Positions 17,461 to 26,519 of a stretch of 64,000 nt of DNA are shown piece by piece. Numbering within the stretch: the first letter of the stretch is position 1; each line of letters begins with the position of its first letter. This stretch comes from Arthrobacter sp. NicSoilB8. GTDB taxonomy: Bacteria > Actinomycetota > Actinomycetes > Actinomycetales > Micrococcaceae. The notes under the pieces are model-generated. The model was given only the letters and a program-made list of their open reading frames with translations, made no database searches and was not told the origin of the DNA. The position numbers and the translations under genes were made by a program. The stretch covers positions 124,001 through 188,000 of the forward strand of contig NZ_AP024655.1 in assembly GCF_019977355.1 (NCBI RefSeq), written 5' to 3'.

Positions 17461-18267
17461 TCAGGGGTGCAGCAGGCTGGGTGCGGCGCCGAGCAGTTTC
17501 TTCGTGTAGGCGTTGACCGGGTTGTCGAAGACCTGTCCGGCGGGTCCCTCTTCGACGATTTCGCCGAAGTACATGACGCAGATCCGGTCCGAGACGTAGC
17601 GGACGGTCTGGATGTCGTGGGAGATGAAGACCATGCCGAGGTTCAGCCGGGTCTTAAGGTCCGAGAGCAGGTTCAGCACCTGTGCCCGGACCGAGACGTC
17701 CAGCGCCGAGGTCGGCTCATCTGCCACGATGATGTCCGGGTCCAACGCGAGAGCCCGGGCGATGGCAACGCGCTGGCGCTGGCCGCCGGAGACCTGCGAG
17801 GGCGTGACCTCGGCGGCGGAGTAGGGCAGTCCGACGAGGGCCAGGAGGTCCTTGACCTTCGCCGCCCGGGTGGCCGCCGTTCCGATCCCGTGGATCTGGA
17901 GGGGGTCGGTGAGGATGTCCTGGATGGTCATCCGGGGGTTCAGCGCCGTCGACGGGTCCTGGAAGACTACCGACACGGCGCGGCCGAATTCCCTGCGCAG
18001 GGAGGCGTTGCGCTTGATGGCGGGCTTGCCGTGGAACAGCACCTCACCCGAGGTGGGCGCCTGCAGCCCCACCAGGACGGAGGCCAGGGTGGACTTGCCG
18101 CAGCCGGATTCGCCCACGATGCCCACGGTCTCGCCGCGGCTGATGGTGAAGTTCACGCCATTGACGGCCTTGACCATGTTGGGGCGGAACAGGCCGCCGG
18201 TACGGGCCCGGTGGTGGACCTTGACGTTCTTCAGTTCGATCACGGGCTTGCCGGTTGAGGTGTTCAC
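17461..18267 (-). CDS. Dpp/Opp-type ABC transporter ATP-binding subunit (DppF-like)
   Basis: A 268-residue ATPase. Walker A GESGCGKST at residues 52-60, Q-loop VVFQDPSTALNPRMT, signature VSGGQRQRVAIARAL, Walker B IIVADEPTSALD and the oligopeptide-family C-terminal helix ending in AAPSLLHP. Its start overlaps the preceding gene's stop by four bases (ATGA). It energises import together with the fused permease-ATPase upstream. Sialic acid is the inferred cargo, as for the Sat-type Dpp-like sialic acid importer known in Haemophilus ducreyi. Confidence 0.92.
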   Translation of the reverse strand: MNTSTGKPVIELKNVKVHHRARTGGLFRPNMVKAVNGVNFTISRGETVGIVGESGCGKSTLASVLVGLQAPTSGEVLFHGKPAIKRNASLRREFGRAVSVVFQDPSTALNPRMTIQDILTDPLQIHGIGTAATRAAKVKDLLALVGLPYSAAEVTPSQVSGGQRQRVAIARALALDPDIIVADEPTSALDVSVRAQVLNLLSDLKTRLNLGMVFISHDIQTVRYVSDRICVMYFGEIVEEGPAGQVFDNPVNAYTKKLLGAAPSLLHP

Positions 18268-20378
18268 TTAGCGTCCTCCTTAAGGTGGCTGGCCCAGTAG
18301 TGGTCGCTGTCTCCGCCACCTGCGGATTCCACAGCCGTCAGGATGAGCCGCTGGTCGGGGTCGGCGTCAGGCCGCAGGGAACGGGCCGCGAACCTGTCGC
18401 CGACGGCGAAGTCCCGGGGCGAGGGCACGGTGCCGGGGATCTGGTGCAGCCGCTCGGCGTCAGCCTCGATGGACAGCACGGCGCCGAGCAGGCCGCGGGT
18501 GTATTCGTGCTGCCGGTTCTGCAGCAGCGCGGACGCCTGGGCTGATTCCACCACCTGCCCGGCATACATCACGGTGATGCGGTGGGCGAGCGAGGCCACC
18601 AGGGCGAGGTCGTGGCTGACGAACACCATGGCGAAGCCCAGCTGTTCGCGCAGCTCATTGAGCAGTTCAACCACCTGCTGTTGCACCGTCACGTCCAGTG
18701 CGGTGGTGGGCTCGTCCGCGACGACGATCCGGGGGGAGCGGGAGAGCGCCATGGCGATCAGGACGCGCTGGCGCTGGCCACCGGAGAGTTCGTGCGGGTA
18801 GCTGGCCAGCGTGCGCACAGGATCCAGTTTGACCAGTTCGAGGAGTTCGGCGGGAGTCTTCCGGCCGCCGCGGCGGGTGAGCTGCTGGAGCTGGTCCTTG
18901 ATCTTCATGGAGGGGTTGAGCGAGCTCAGCGCGTCCTGGTAGACCATGGCGATCTGCTGGCCGCGGAGCCCCTCGTAGGCTTTGGCACTGCTGTTGCCGG
19001 TGGTGGCGTCCAGCAGTTCTTTGCCGTCGAACGTGATGGAGCCGGAGATCTTGGCGGTCTTGGGCAGCAGGCCCATGATGGCGAGCGAGGTGATGGACTT
19101 GCCGCAGCCGGATTCACCCACGAGGCCCATGGTTTCCCCCTCGCGGACGCTGAAGGAGACGTTGTCCACGATCGCGGTGTCGCCGAAGCGGCCGGGGAAG
19201 CGGATGGTGAGGTTCTTGACTTCGAGGACCGTGCGGGCAGTGTCCGGGACCTGTGGGAGACGGTCGGTGCGGGCGGCCTCGACGGCGGTCAGGAGCTTCA
19301 GCTCTCTGTCCAGCGAGCCGTCCAGCAGGGCGTGGCGGCTGACGGATTCCGCGTCCGTCCCCTGCGGGTATCCGGCCTCCGGCACCGCGTCGCCTGCGGC
19401 GTCGCGGACGCCGTCGAGCTCATGTTGCTCCGCCACTGAGCCCTGGGCCACGGACGTGCCGATCTCGGCGTCGACGGCGGCGACGGGGGAGGAGATGCCG
19501 TCGTCGTCCTTCACCACGGGAGCCTTGCGGAGCTTGGGGTTGACCATGGCGTCCGTGAGCCCCTCGGCCAGGATGTTCAGGGCGAGCACCGTGAGCAGGA
19601 TGGTCAGGCCGGCAAAGGTGGTGGCCCACCAGCCGCCGGAGAGCACGAGGTTGCGGCCGTAGGAGATTACGTTGCCCCACGACGGTGCGGGATCCTGGAC
19701 GCCGGCGCCGAGGAAGGACAGCGAGGCCTCCAGGATGATCGCGTCCGCGACCATCACCGTGGCGAAGACCAGGACCGGGGCCGCGGTGTTGCGGACGATG
19801 TGCTTGAGCAGGATGTAGGAGCGGCCGGCGCCGATCACGCGGGCGGCCCGGACGTAGTCTTCGCCGTACTGGGAGAGCACGTTGGCGCGGACCACCCGGG
19901 CGAGCTGGGGGGTGTAGATCACCGCGATGGCCACGATGATGGTGGGCACGGTGTTGCCGAAGACGGCCAGCAGCACGGCGGCCAGCGCGATGCCGGGGAA
20001 GGCCATGAGGATGTCCATGAGCCGCATGATGACCTCGTTGACGCCCTTGCCGGAGGTCGCGGCGAGGGAGCCGAGCAGTGCGCCGGCGAGGACGGCCAGC
20101 GCCACCGCGCCGAGGCCGATCATCAGGGAGGACTGGGCACCGTAGAGCAGGCGCGAGAAGATATCGCGGCCCAGCCGGTCGGTGCCGAACAGGTTCTCAC
20201 CTCCCGGCGGCGTCGCCGGAATGAAGGATTCCAACGGATCATGCGGGGCGATGACGGGCGCAAAGACGGCGGCGAGGGTGATAGCCACCAGGAAGACGAG
20301 GGCGAGCCGGGAGCTCCAGGGGAGGGCCTTGAACCGGACTCCCGGGGCGCTGAGGCGTTCAGCGAGTTTGCTGCGCAT
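18264..20378 (-). CDS. Fused Dpp/Opp-type ABC permease and ATPase (DppC-DppD fusion)
   Basis: A single 704-residue frame. Residues about 1-290 form a DppC permease (N-terminal span, then four to five spans with the EAA loop EDYVRAARVIGAGRSYILLKH). Residues about 290-365 are a hydrophilic, acidic linker. Residues about 370-690 are a DppD ATPase: Walker A GESGCGKS near 420-427, signature LSGGQRQRVLIAMAL, Walker B IVVADEPTTALD and the C-terminal oligopeptide domain ending in HLKEDAK. These are normally two proteins. The frame is continuous with no sign of a missed stop. It lies between DppB and DppF genes and serves as two of four transporter parts. Confidence 0.9.
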   Translation of the reverse strand: MRSKLAERLSAPGVRFKALPWSSRLALVFLVAITLAAVFAPVIAPHDPLESFIPATPPGGENLFGTDRLGRDIFSRLLYGAQSSLMIGLGAVALAVLAGALLGSLAATSGKGVNEVIMRLMDILMAFPGIALAAVLLAVFGNTVPTIIVAIAVIYTPQLARVVRANVLSQYGEDYVRAARVIGAGRSYILLKHIVRNTAAPVLVFATVMVADAIILEASLSFLGAGVQDPAPSWGNVISYGRNLVLSGGWWATTFAGLTILLTVLALNILAEGLTDAMVNPKLRKAPVVKDDDGISSPVAAVDAEIGTSVAQGSVAEQHELDGVRDAAGDAVPEAGYPQGTDAESVSRHALLDGSLDRELKLLTAVEAARTDRLPQVPDTARTVLEVKNLTIRFPGRFGDTAIVDNVSFSVREGETMGLVGESGCGKSITSLAIMGLLPKTAKISGSITFDGKELLDATTGNSSAKAYEGLRGQQIAMVYQDALSSLNPSMKIKDQLQQLTRRGGRKTPAELLELVKLDPVRTLASYPHELSGGQRQRVLIAMALSRSPRIVVADEPTTALDVTVQQQVVELLNELREQLGFAMVFVSHDLALVASLAHRITVMYAGQVVESAQASALLQNRQHEYTRGLLGAVLSIEADAERLHQIPGTVPSPRDFAVGDRFAARSLRPDADPDQRLILTAVESAGGGDSDHYWASHLKEDAK

Positions 20379-20381
20379 GGG

Positions 20382-21338
20382 TCAGACCGTCCTGATTCGG
20401 GGGTTGATGAGCAGATACAGAAGGTCGACGGCGATGTTCACGAGCACGAAGGTGACGGAGATGGTCAGGACCACGCCCTGCACCAGGTTGACGTCGAGGT
20501 TGGTGATGCCGTTGAGGATCAACTGGCCCATGCCGGGCAGGGCAAAGATCATTTCGATCACGACGGCGCCGCCCAAGAGGTAGCCGATCCGGAGCCCCAG
20601 CACTGTCACCGGGGTGACCAGGGCATTGCGGAGCACGTTGCGGGACACGACTTCCCGGTAGGGCACGCCGTTGCCGATCGCGGTGCGGACGTAGTCCCGG
20701 TCAAGTTCCTCGACCATCGAGGTGCGGATCACGCGGATCAGCGAGGCCGACACCGGGATGCCGAGAGCCAGGGCCGGGAGCGTCATGGAGTTCAGCCACC
20801 CGCCGACGCCCGATTCCGGCGTCGCGATGCCGCCCGAGGGGAAGGAAGCGTTAGCGCCGAGCGCGAACCACTGGATGAGCAGGATGCCGAGCCAGAACGA
20901 CGGTGTTGCCACGGCGGCGATGGAGAAGACCCGGACCATCTGGTCCGGCCACTTGTCCCGGTACAGGGCACCGGCGATGCCGAACGGCAAGGACACGACG
21001 ACGGCGATCAGCACCCCCAGAAACGTGAGCTGAAGAGTCAGCGGGAAGGCCGCAGCGATCATGTCGGCCACGGATTTCGCCGGCGGGGTGGTTACCCCGA
21101 GATCGAACTGGAGCAGCTTACCCAGGAACCGAAAATACTGCAGGACCAGCGGATCGGTGAGCCCGTTGCTCTGGCGGTACTGTTCCTTGGCTTCCTCGCT
21201 TGCCCCGTCGCCGAGGGCGCTGCTCGCTTGGTCACCGGGGGCGGCCTGCAGGACAAGGAACACCAGCAGGGTAATGCCCAGGATCATCAGGGGCAGCGCC
21301 GCAAGCCTGCGGCCCAGCAGACGCAATATTGTGACCAA
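20382..21338 (-). CDS. Dpp/Opp-type ABC transporter permease (DppB-like)
   Basis: A 318-residue inner-membrane protein with about six spans. The N-terminal LRLLGRRLAALPLMILGITLLVF, the DPLVLQYFRFLGKLLQFDLG periplasmic stretch and the DYVRTAIGNGVPYREVVSRNVLRNAL EAA loop are typical of DppB. It pairs with the DppC half of the fused protein encoded three bases downstream. A 125-bp spacer with a strong hairpin separates it from the solute-binding gene. Confidence 0.92.
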   Translation of the reverse strand: MVTILRLLGRRLAALPLMILGITLLVFLVLQAAPGDQASSALGDGASEEAKEQYRQSNGLTDPLVLQYFRFLGKLLQFDLGVTTPPAKSVADMIAAAFPLTLQLTFLGVLIAVVVSLPFGIAGALYRDKWPDQMVRVFSIAAVATPSFWLGILLIQWFALGANASFPSGGIATPESGVGGWLNSMTLPALALGIPVSASLIRVIRTSMVEELDRDYVRTAIGNGVPYREVVSRNVLRNALVTPVTVLGLRIGYLLGGAVVIEMIFALPGMGQLILNGITNLDVNLVQGVVLTISVTFVLVNIAVDLLYLLINPRIRTV

Positions 21339-21400
21339 TGTTGTCTCCGGAATTCGTGGAAGGGTGTCGCGGCCTCAGCGGGCACGGGTGACAGGGCATG

Positions 21401-21435
21401 CCGGTCCGGACGGGTCGGGGACCCGCCCGGACCGG
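21401..21435 (-). terminator. Stem-loop between solute-binding and permease genes
   Basis: A long inverted repeat: CCGGTCCGG-A-CGGGT, five-base loop, ACCCG-C-CCGGACCGG (14 pairs, one mismatch), 28 bases after the binding-protein stop. Such hairpins often stabilise or attenuate transcripts so that the binding protein exceeds the membrane parts. Confidence 0.6.
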
Positions 21436-21463
21436 CGGTTGGCAAGATGCCGATTGGCGTGAA

Positions 21464-23107
21464 TTAGGCGGTGCGGCCGACGCCCACGAGGCCGATGCCG
21501 GTGGTCGGCAGCGGCTTGAAGCCGCTGAGCTTCTTCGCATCCCAGGCGCTGGGCAGCTGGCGGTGGAAGATCGGGTACAGGGGCAGCTCCTCGGACACCA
21601 GATCCACGATATCGCCGGTCAGTTTCTTCGCCTCTGCCGGGGCGGACTGGCCGGCCTTCGACATGAGGTCAACGAGCGTGGCCCGTTCCGGGGTGGAGGC
21701 CCAGTAGGCCCGGCCCTTCATCCACGTGTCGCCGGCGTAGAACCAGCTCAGCAGCAGATCGGCGTCGTTTCCGAAGACGGACGGATCCCCCGGGGCGGCG
21801 ACGACGGAGAAATCTGCCTTCCCCACCCGGTCCGTGTACAAAGCGCCGGACTGGAGGTTCTTCAGGGTGACTTTGACGCCGGGGATCTTGTTCCAGGATT
21901 CCAGCATCAGCGGGGCCACATCCTTGACCCATGCGGTGTCCGTGGTCAGGAGCTCGAATTCCAGGTTCGTGACGCCGGCCTGCTTCAGCAGGTCCTCTGC
22001 CTTGTTGGGGTCGTAGCCGTAGACGTTCTTGGCCTTGACGTAGTCCGGGTGGCCTTCCTGGAAGTAGGAGCTGGAGGCCTTGGCATTGCCGAACAGGGCC
22101 TTCTTGATGATGGAGTCCTTGTCCAGACCGTAGTGCAGGGCCTGTCGGACCAGCTTGTTGTCGAACGGGGCCTTGGCGCAGTTGAACATGAGGAACAGCA
22201 TCCCGAAGGACTGGACGGATTCCACTGTGGCCTTGGACTTCAGCCCCTCGATGTCCAGGTACGGAACGTCCTCGATGGCTTGTACGCGGCCGGACTGCAT
22301 CGCCGTGACGCGGGCGGCGGCGTCGGAGAGCAGGAGCCAGGTCATTCCCTTGGCCAGGGCGGGCATCGGGCCGTTGTAGTCGGGGTTCGCCTCGAACACG
22401 ATTTTGTCGTCCTTGACGGCGGAGACCAGCTTGTAGGGGCCGGTGCCGACGGGCTTGGCGTCGAACGCCTTGAGCTGATCGGAGCCGAGCGGGAAGTTGG
22501 CGAGTGCCTTGGGCACGATCTTGACGACCGAGATGCGCGAGGCGAAAGCGGGGAAGGCATACTTCAGCGAGAACTCGACGGTCTTCGCGTCGACGGCCTT
22601 GACGTCCTTGATGAAAGGGATGAACTGCGAGAACAGCGACTTGTTGGCAGGATCCATGACGCGGCTGAAGGAGAACACGACGTCCTCGGCTGTGACTGGG
22701 GTGCCGTTGTGGAACTTGGCGGCGTCGCGCAGTGTGACCTGGTAGGCGGTGGCGTTGACCATCTTGGGGTCGGCCGCGGCGAGGGCGTTGTACGGCTCGC
22801 GGGTGGCGGGGTGAAGTTCCACCAGGCCCTCGTAGACGTGCAGGTTGGCGGCCAGCGGGGTGGCCCCGGAGCTGGACAGCGGGTCAAAGCCGGTGGAGAG
22901 AGCGTAGGAGATGCCCGCCTCGATGATGAGGTCCTTGTTGATCGGCGCGGTGTTGGCGGCCGCTCCCGTCGTCGTGCTGGCGGCCCCACCGCAGGCGGCG
23001 AGGGAAGTGGTGAAAGCCGCGGCAACGCCCAGGGCGCCCGACAGCTTGAGGAAGCTCCGGCGGCTGGCGTCATTGACCAGCGGCAAGTTTTTAATTGTCT
23101 TGCTCAT
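21464..23107 (-). CDS. Dpp/Opp-type ABC transporter substrate-binding lipoprotein (probable sialic acid importer)
   Basis: A 547-residue family 5 solute-binding protein. The N-terminus has a twin-arginine motif RRSFLKL, a hydrophobic core and lipobox LAAC (about residues 35-38), indicating a Tat-exported lipoprotein. The body follows the family pattern ([57 protein letters not shown]). ATG 23107 has GAGG six bases upstream; ATG 23122 does not. It is the first gene of the leftward operon ending in nagA, just downstream of the best operator copy. Cargo is inferred to be sialic acid or a sialoside. Confidence 0.9.
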   Translation of the reverse strand: MSKTIKNLPLVNDASRRSFLKLSGALGVAAAFTTSLAACGGAASTTTGAAANTAPINKDLIIEAGISYALSTGFDPLSSSGATPLAANLHVYEGLVELHPATREPYNALAAADPKMVNATAYQVTLRDAAKFHNGTPVTAEDVVFSFSRVMDPANKSLFSQFIPFIKDVKAVDAKTVEFSLKYAFPAFASRISVVKIVPKALANFPLGSDQLKAFDAKPVGTGPYKLVSAVKDDKIVFEANPDYNGPMPALAKGMTWLLLSDAAARVTAMQSGRVQAIEDVPYLDIEGLKSKATVESVQSFGMLFLMFNCAKAPFDNKLVRQALHYGLDKDSIIKKALFGNAKASSSYFQEGHPDYVKAKNVYGYDPNKAEDLLKQAGVTNLEFELLTTDTAWVKDVAPLMLESWNKIPGVKVTLKNLQSGALYTDRVGKADFSVVAAPGDPSVFGNDADLLLSWFYAGDTWMKGRAYWASTPERATLVDLMSKAGQSAPAEAKKLTGDIVDLVSEELPLYPIFHRQLPSAWDAKKLSGFKPLPTTGIGLVGVGRTA

Positions 23108-23132
23108 GAATTGCCTCACCATTCGAGTATTT

Positions 23133-23154
23133 ATCGGATGTAGGACGTCCGATG
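23133..23154. promoter_or_regulatory. Candidate FadR-type operator of the nan/nag transport operon
   Basis: Contains TAGGAC-GTCCGA (23141-23152, one mismatch) nested in a perfect ATCGGA/TCCGAT inverted repeat (23133-23138, 23148-23153). It lies between the predicted transcription start and the ribosome site, a classic repressor position. Confidence 0.65.
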
Positions 23155-23163
23155 CTTAGAAGA

Positions 23164-23193
23164 ACTGTAAGGGCCATCACACCGCCTCGTCAA
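23164..23193 (-). promoter_or_regulatory. Predicted promoter of the nan/nag transport operon
   Basis: On the minus strand TTGACG (23193-23188), 18-base spacer, TACAGT (23169-23164). The start site would fall near 23157, directly before the operator. Confidence 0.45.
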
Positions 23194-23370
23194 GCGGCGG
23201 TGGAGCGGCGGCGGAGCGCGCCAGGGCAGCATTCCTGGCCGAAGAGGGAGCGCGGCGCGGCCGGATGTTCCCACCTTTGCCGGGTTCCGGCGGCGTGCCC
23301 GTCAGGACGGTGGCGCGTCACGGCGAAGCAGCGGCCAAGGTGGGGAAACTCCGCGCGGTCGTTAACGGCA

Positions 23371-23445
23371 TCAGGCGAGGACCTCCCTGGTGATCGGCTG
23401 AGCGTAGTAGCCCAATTCGACACCGGAGGTCCTCGCCTCATTCAT
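23371..23445 (-). CDS. Possible 24-residue small ORF inside the inverted repeat
   Basis: ATG 23445 to TGA 23371 encodes MNEARTSGVELGYYAQPITR plus EVLA. The two arms of the 14-bp inverted repeat encode EARTS near its start and REVLA at its end, so the frame may be a by-product of the palindrome. Only a weak GGAT lies upstream. Reported because start and stop bracket the palindrome almost exactly. Confidence 0.2.
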   Translation of the reverse strand: MNEARTSGVELGYYAQPITREVLA

Positions 23446-23590
23446 GCCACATCCATTCGGCCCGCACACTGGCTGCGGCCGGATTTTCCCACCTTTGCCG
23501 GGTTCCGGCGGCGTGCCCTCCCGGGACAGCGGCGGGTCGTGTCGCAGAGGCCGTAAAGCTGGGGAGGCTCCGACCTCCGCAGGGTCACAG

Positions 23591-24466
23591 CTAACGCAGC
23601 ACCACGGTCCTGTTGCCCTGGAGGATGACGCGTCCCTCGCAGTGCCAGCGGACGGCGCTGGAGAGCGCCTTGCACTCGGTATCGCGTCCGGCGGCCACGA
23701 GGTCGTCGGGCCCGAAGGTGTGATCCACTTCCACCACCTGCTGGGAGATGATGGGCCCCTCGTCCAGCTCCGCGTTGACATAGTGGGCGGTGGCGCCCAC
23801 CGTCTTCACGCCCCGGGCGTGTGCCTGGTGGTAGGGCTTCGCGCCCTTGAAGCTGGGCAGGAAGGAGTGATGGATGTTGATGGCGCGGCCATCCAGCTGC
23901 CGGGTGAGGTTGTCGCTGAGGACCTGCATGTAACGGGCCAGGACCACCAGTTCCACGTCCATCCGGTCGATCAGTTCCAGGAGCCGCTGTTCGGCCGCGG
24001 GCTTGGTGTCCGGGGTGATGGGCACATGGAAGAACGGGATGCCGTGCCATTCGACGGTCCGCCGGTGGTCGGGATGGTTCGAGACAACGCCGACGATCTC
24101 GATGGGCAGTTCACCGGTGCGTGCGCGGTACAGCAGATCGTTGAGGCAGTGCTCGAATTTCGAGACCATGATCAGGACCCGCCGCTTGCTGCCGTGCCGC
24201 CGCAGCTCCCAGCGCATGCCGAATTTTTCGGCGACCGGAACGAACGCCTCCTGGAGGGTATCCAGCGTTGTTTGGTCGCCGGCCGAGGCGAAGTGGAGCC
24301 GCATGAAGAAATGGCCGTCCAGCTGTGAGTCGAACTGCTTGCTTTCCAGGATGTCGCAGCCCTGGTCCAGCAGGAATCCCGACACGGCGTGGACGATCCC
24401 GCGCGTCTCCGGGCAGTCGAGGGTCAGGATGTGCTCCACAGTGGCGGTGGTCTGGTCGTCGGCCAT
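23591..24466 (-). CDS. purU: Formyltetrahydrofolate deformylase
   Basis: A 291-residue hydrolase of 10-formyl-THF giving formate and THF. It has an N-terminal ACT domain (HILTLDCPETRGIVHAVSGF, about 9-28) and a C-terminal formyltransferase-fold domain with the HHSFLPSFKG motif, VKTVGATAHYV and the DEGPII catalytic loop. ATG 24466 has GGAG upstream and overlaps the sdaA stop; GTG 24475 is an alternative. Last gene of the glyA-sox operon: it regenerates free THF when sarcosine oxidation loads the folate pool. Confidence 0.94.
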   Translation of the reverse strand: MADDQTTATVEHILTLDCPETRGIVHAVSGFLLDQGCDILESKQFDSQLDGHFFMRLHFASAGDQTTLDTLQEAFVPVAEKFGMRWELRRHGSKRRVLIMVSKFEHCLNDLLYRARTGELPIEIVGVVSNHPDHRRTVEWHGIPFFHVPITPDTKPAAEQRLLELIDRMDVELVVLARYMQVLSDNLTRQLDGRAINIHHSFLPSFKGAKPYHQAHARGVKTVGATAHYVNAELDEGPIISQQVVEVDHTFGPDDLVAAGRDTECKALSSAVRWHCEGRVILQGNRTVVLR

Positions 24467-24468
24467 GG

Positions 24469-25884
24469 TCAGCACTCCACGACGTTCACGGCGAGTCCCC
24501 CGCGGGAGGTTTCCTTGTACTTGGTTTTCATGTCGGCTCCTGTTTCACGCATGGTCTTGATGGCTTTGTCCAGCGAGACTTTGTGGCTGCCGTCGCCGTG
24601 GAGGCACAGGCGGGCGGCGTTGATGGCTTTGACGCTGGCGATGGCGTTGCGTTCGATGCAGGGGATCTGCACCAGCCCGCCGACGGGGTCGCAGGTCAGG
24701 CCGAGGTTGTGTTCAATCCCGACTTCGGCGGCGTTTTCCACCTGTTCCGGGGTCCCGCCCAGCACTTCGCAGAGTCCCGCCGCCGCCATGGAGCAAGCCG
24801 ATCCGACTTCACCCTGGCAGCCGACCTCGGCCCCGGAGATGGAGGCGTTGATCTTGAACAGGATCCCGACGGCGGCTGCCGCCAGGAGGAAGCGGACGAC
24901 GCCGTCGTCGTCGGCCCCGGGGACGAACTTGACGTAATAGTGCAGCACGGCCGGGACGATTCCGGCGGCGCCGTTGGTGGGGGCCGTGACGATCCTTCCG
25001 CCCGCGGCATTTTCCTCGTTCACGGCCAGGGCGAACAGGTTCACCCATTCCATGGCGAGCAGCGGGTCGGCGGGCACCTGGGCCAGGGCCGGGGTCCGGG
25101 CCTGGTTCCCGGCGCTGACGGCGGTGGCCGCCAGCGTCCGGAACAGGGACGGGGCACGGCGCTTGACGTTCAGCCCGCCGGGCAGGATGCCCTCGGCCGC
25201 GCAGCCGTTGTCCACACACTGGCGCATGACGGCCCACAGCGCCAGGAGCTTTTCCCGGAGTTCGGCCTCGCTACGCCAGACGAGCTCATTGGCGAGCATG
25301 ACGTCGGAGATGGACATGTCCTCGCGCCGGCAGATCTCCAGGAGTTCATTGGCCGTGGTGAACGGGTAGGGCAGCACCGTGTCGTCGGCCACCACCTGGT
25401 GCACGCCCTGGGCATTGCCGTCGACCACAAAGCCGCCGCCGATCGAGTAGTAGCTGCGTTCCTGCAGCACTGCCCCGGCGTGGTCCAGCGCCCGGAAGGT
25501 CATGCCGTTGGGGTGGGCCGGCAGCGACTTGCGGCGGTGCAGGACCACGTCCTCGTCCCAGTTGAAGTCCACCCGGTGGTGCCCGCCGATCCGCAGTTCC
25601 GCGTCCAGGGCCGCGGCCGCCACCTGGTCATCGGCAGTGCCGGTGTCCACGGTCTCGGGGTCCTGGCCCTGAAGGCCCAGGACGACGGCCTTGTCCGAAC
25701 CGTGCCCCCGGCCGGTGGCACCCAGGGACCCGAACAGCTCGGCCTGCACCCGCGCAGTTGACATCAGCTGCCCGTCGCTCTTGAGCCCGTCGGCGAAAAG
25801 CTTGGCTGCCCGCATCGGGCCGACCGTGTGGGAGGAGGACGGCCCGATGCCAACAGAAAACAGGTCCAGGACGCTGAGCGCCAT
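24469..25884 (-). CDS. sdaA: L-serine ammonia-lyase, iron-sulfur type
   Basis: A 471-residue single-chain serine dehydratase converting serine to pyruvate and ammonia. The beta-like N-terminal domain begins [24 protein letters not shown]; the C-terminal catalytic domain has [14 protein letters not shown] and the Cys-containing [18 protein letters not shown] that ligates the oxygen-sensitive 4Fe-4S cluster. It shares one base with the end of soxG. In this operon it completes sarcosine to glycine to serine (GlyA) to pyruvate. Confidence 0.94.
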   Translation of the reverse strand: MALSVLDLFSVGIGPSSSHTVGPMRAAKLFADGLKSDGQLMSTARVQAELFGSLGATGRGHGSDKAVVLGLQGQDPETVDTGTADDQVAAAALDAELRIGGHHRVDFNWDEDVVLHRRKSLPAHPNGMTFRALDHAGAVLQERSYYSIGGGFVVDGNAQGVHQVVADDTVLPYPFTTANELLEICRREDMSISDVMLANELVWRSEAELREKLLALWAVMRQCVDNGCAAEGILPGGLNVKRRAPSLFRTLAATAVSAGNQARTPALAQVPADPLLAMEWVNLFALAVNEENAAGGRIVTAPTNGAAGIVPAVLHYYVKFVPGADDDGVVRFLLAAAAVGILFKINASISGAEVGCQGEVGSACSMAAAGLCEVLGGTPEQVENAAEVGIEHNLGLTCDPVGGLVQIPCIERNAIASVKAINAARLCLHGDGSHKVSLDKAIKTMRETGADMKTKYKETSRGGLAVNVVEC

Positions 25885-26519
25885 CAGGGGACCTCAGGAG
25901 TCGCAAATTCGCGCATGGCGTCCAGGAGCCAGCGGCCCAGGAACTCCGCAAAGGATGCCCGCGGGAAGATCCGGTAGGTCTCGTCCGCGGTCTTCCACAG
26001 GATGGCGGGGATGCCGCCGATTTCCGTGGATAGGGCCGTCCCGGCCTTCAGGACGCGCGGGTGCAGGTCCAGGGCGCAGCCCTTTTCCAGCACAGCCCGT
26101 GCCCGGGGGCCGGTGAGTTCGAGCGTGGTGCGGTTGGCGGAGAGGTCCACCACCTGGCCCTCGGCGTCGCCGAGTGCCGCGATCAGCGTCCGGGGGAGCT
26201 CGCCGCCCAGGCTTTCGTGGGATTCGGCGGGGGCCACGAGCAGGAATTCTGCCGGACCCAGCCACAGTGCCGCGGTGTCGCCGCTGCTGCGGACCTCCCC
26301 GGACGCGGACGGCAGGCCTCCCGTGAGGGTGCCCAGCCGCTCGCCGGCGTCGCCGGCAGGGTCGACCCGGATCCCGGCCATGGTCAGGAACGGCACCTCG
26401 CGCAGCTCCACGACGTCCGCCACGGATCCCGTTTCAAAGGCCGCGCCCAGGAGGTGCGCCGGGCTCCTCCGGAGGGTCTGGATCTTCTTGGAATTTTTGA
26501 GTGCTGCTGTGTCAGCCAT
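25884..26519 (-). CDS. soxG: Sarcosine oxidase gamma subunit
   Basis: A 211-residue small subunit of heterotetrameric sarcosine oxidase, related to the GcvT/YgfZ fold ([36 protein letters not shown], then [13 protein letters not shown] and ALVDLS-like strand [18 protein letters not shown]). It binds the alpha subunit and is not itself catalytic. ATG 26519 overlaps the soxA stop by eight bases; a TTG at 26543 is less likely. Position after soxB-D-A matches the classic order. Confidence 0.92.
   Translation of the reverse strand: MADTAALKNSKKIQTLRRSPAHLLGAAFETGSVADVVELREVPFLTMAGIRVDPAGDAGERLGTLTGGLPSASGEVRSSGDTAALWLGPAEFLLVAPAESHESLGGELPRTLIAALGDAEGQVVDLSANRTTLELTGPRARAVLEKGCALDLHPRVLKAGTALSTEIGGIPAILWKTADETYRIFPRASFAEFLGRWLLDAMREFATPEVP

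Larger units (their letters stand above)
23161..23590. repeat. Repeat/hairpin block between purU and the nan operon
   Basis: Two 42-bp direct repeats (23259-23300 and 23477-23518, one mismatch) flank a perfect 14-bp inverted repeat (23373-23386 and 23425-23438, 38-base loop with a small inner stem). Each direct repeat also opens a long imperfect hairpin: the left copy pairs 23267-23282 with 23332-23349 on a CCACCTT/AAGGTGG core, and the right copy pairs less well. No normal gene fits. The block may be a mobile palindromic element, tandem RNA structure or terminator set downstream of purU. Confidence 0.55.

Noticed and set aside
21398-23143. 581-residue plus-strand frame opposite the solute-binding protein
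   Set aside because: Composition is Val/Gly/Asp/Arg-rich without motifs; it is the antisense shadow of a clearly recognisable gene in high-GC DNA.
23161-23590. Glycine, cobalamin or other known riboswitch near the sox/purU operon
   Set aside because: I could not match conserved aptamer sequence blocks, and the block is downstream of purU, not at the 5' end of glyA.
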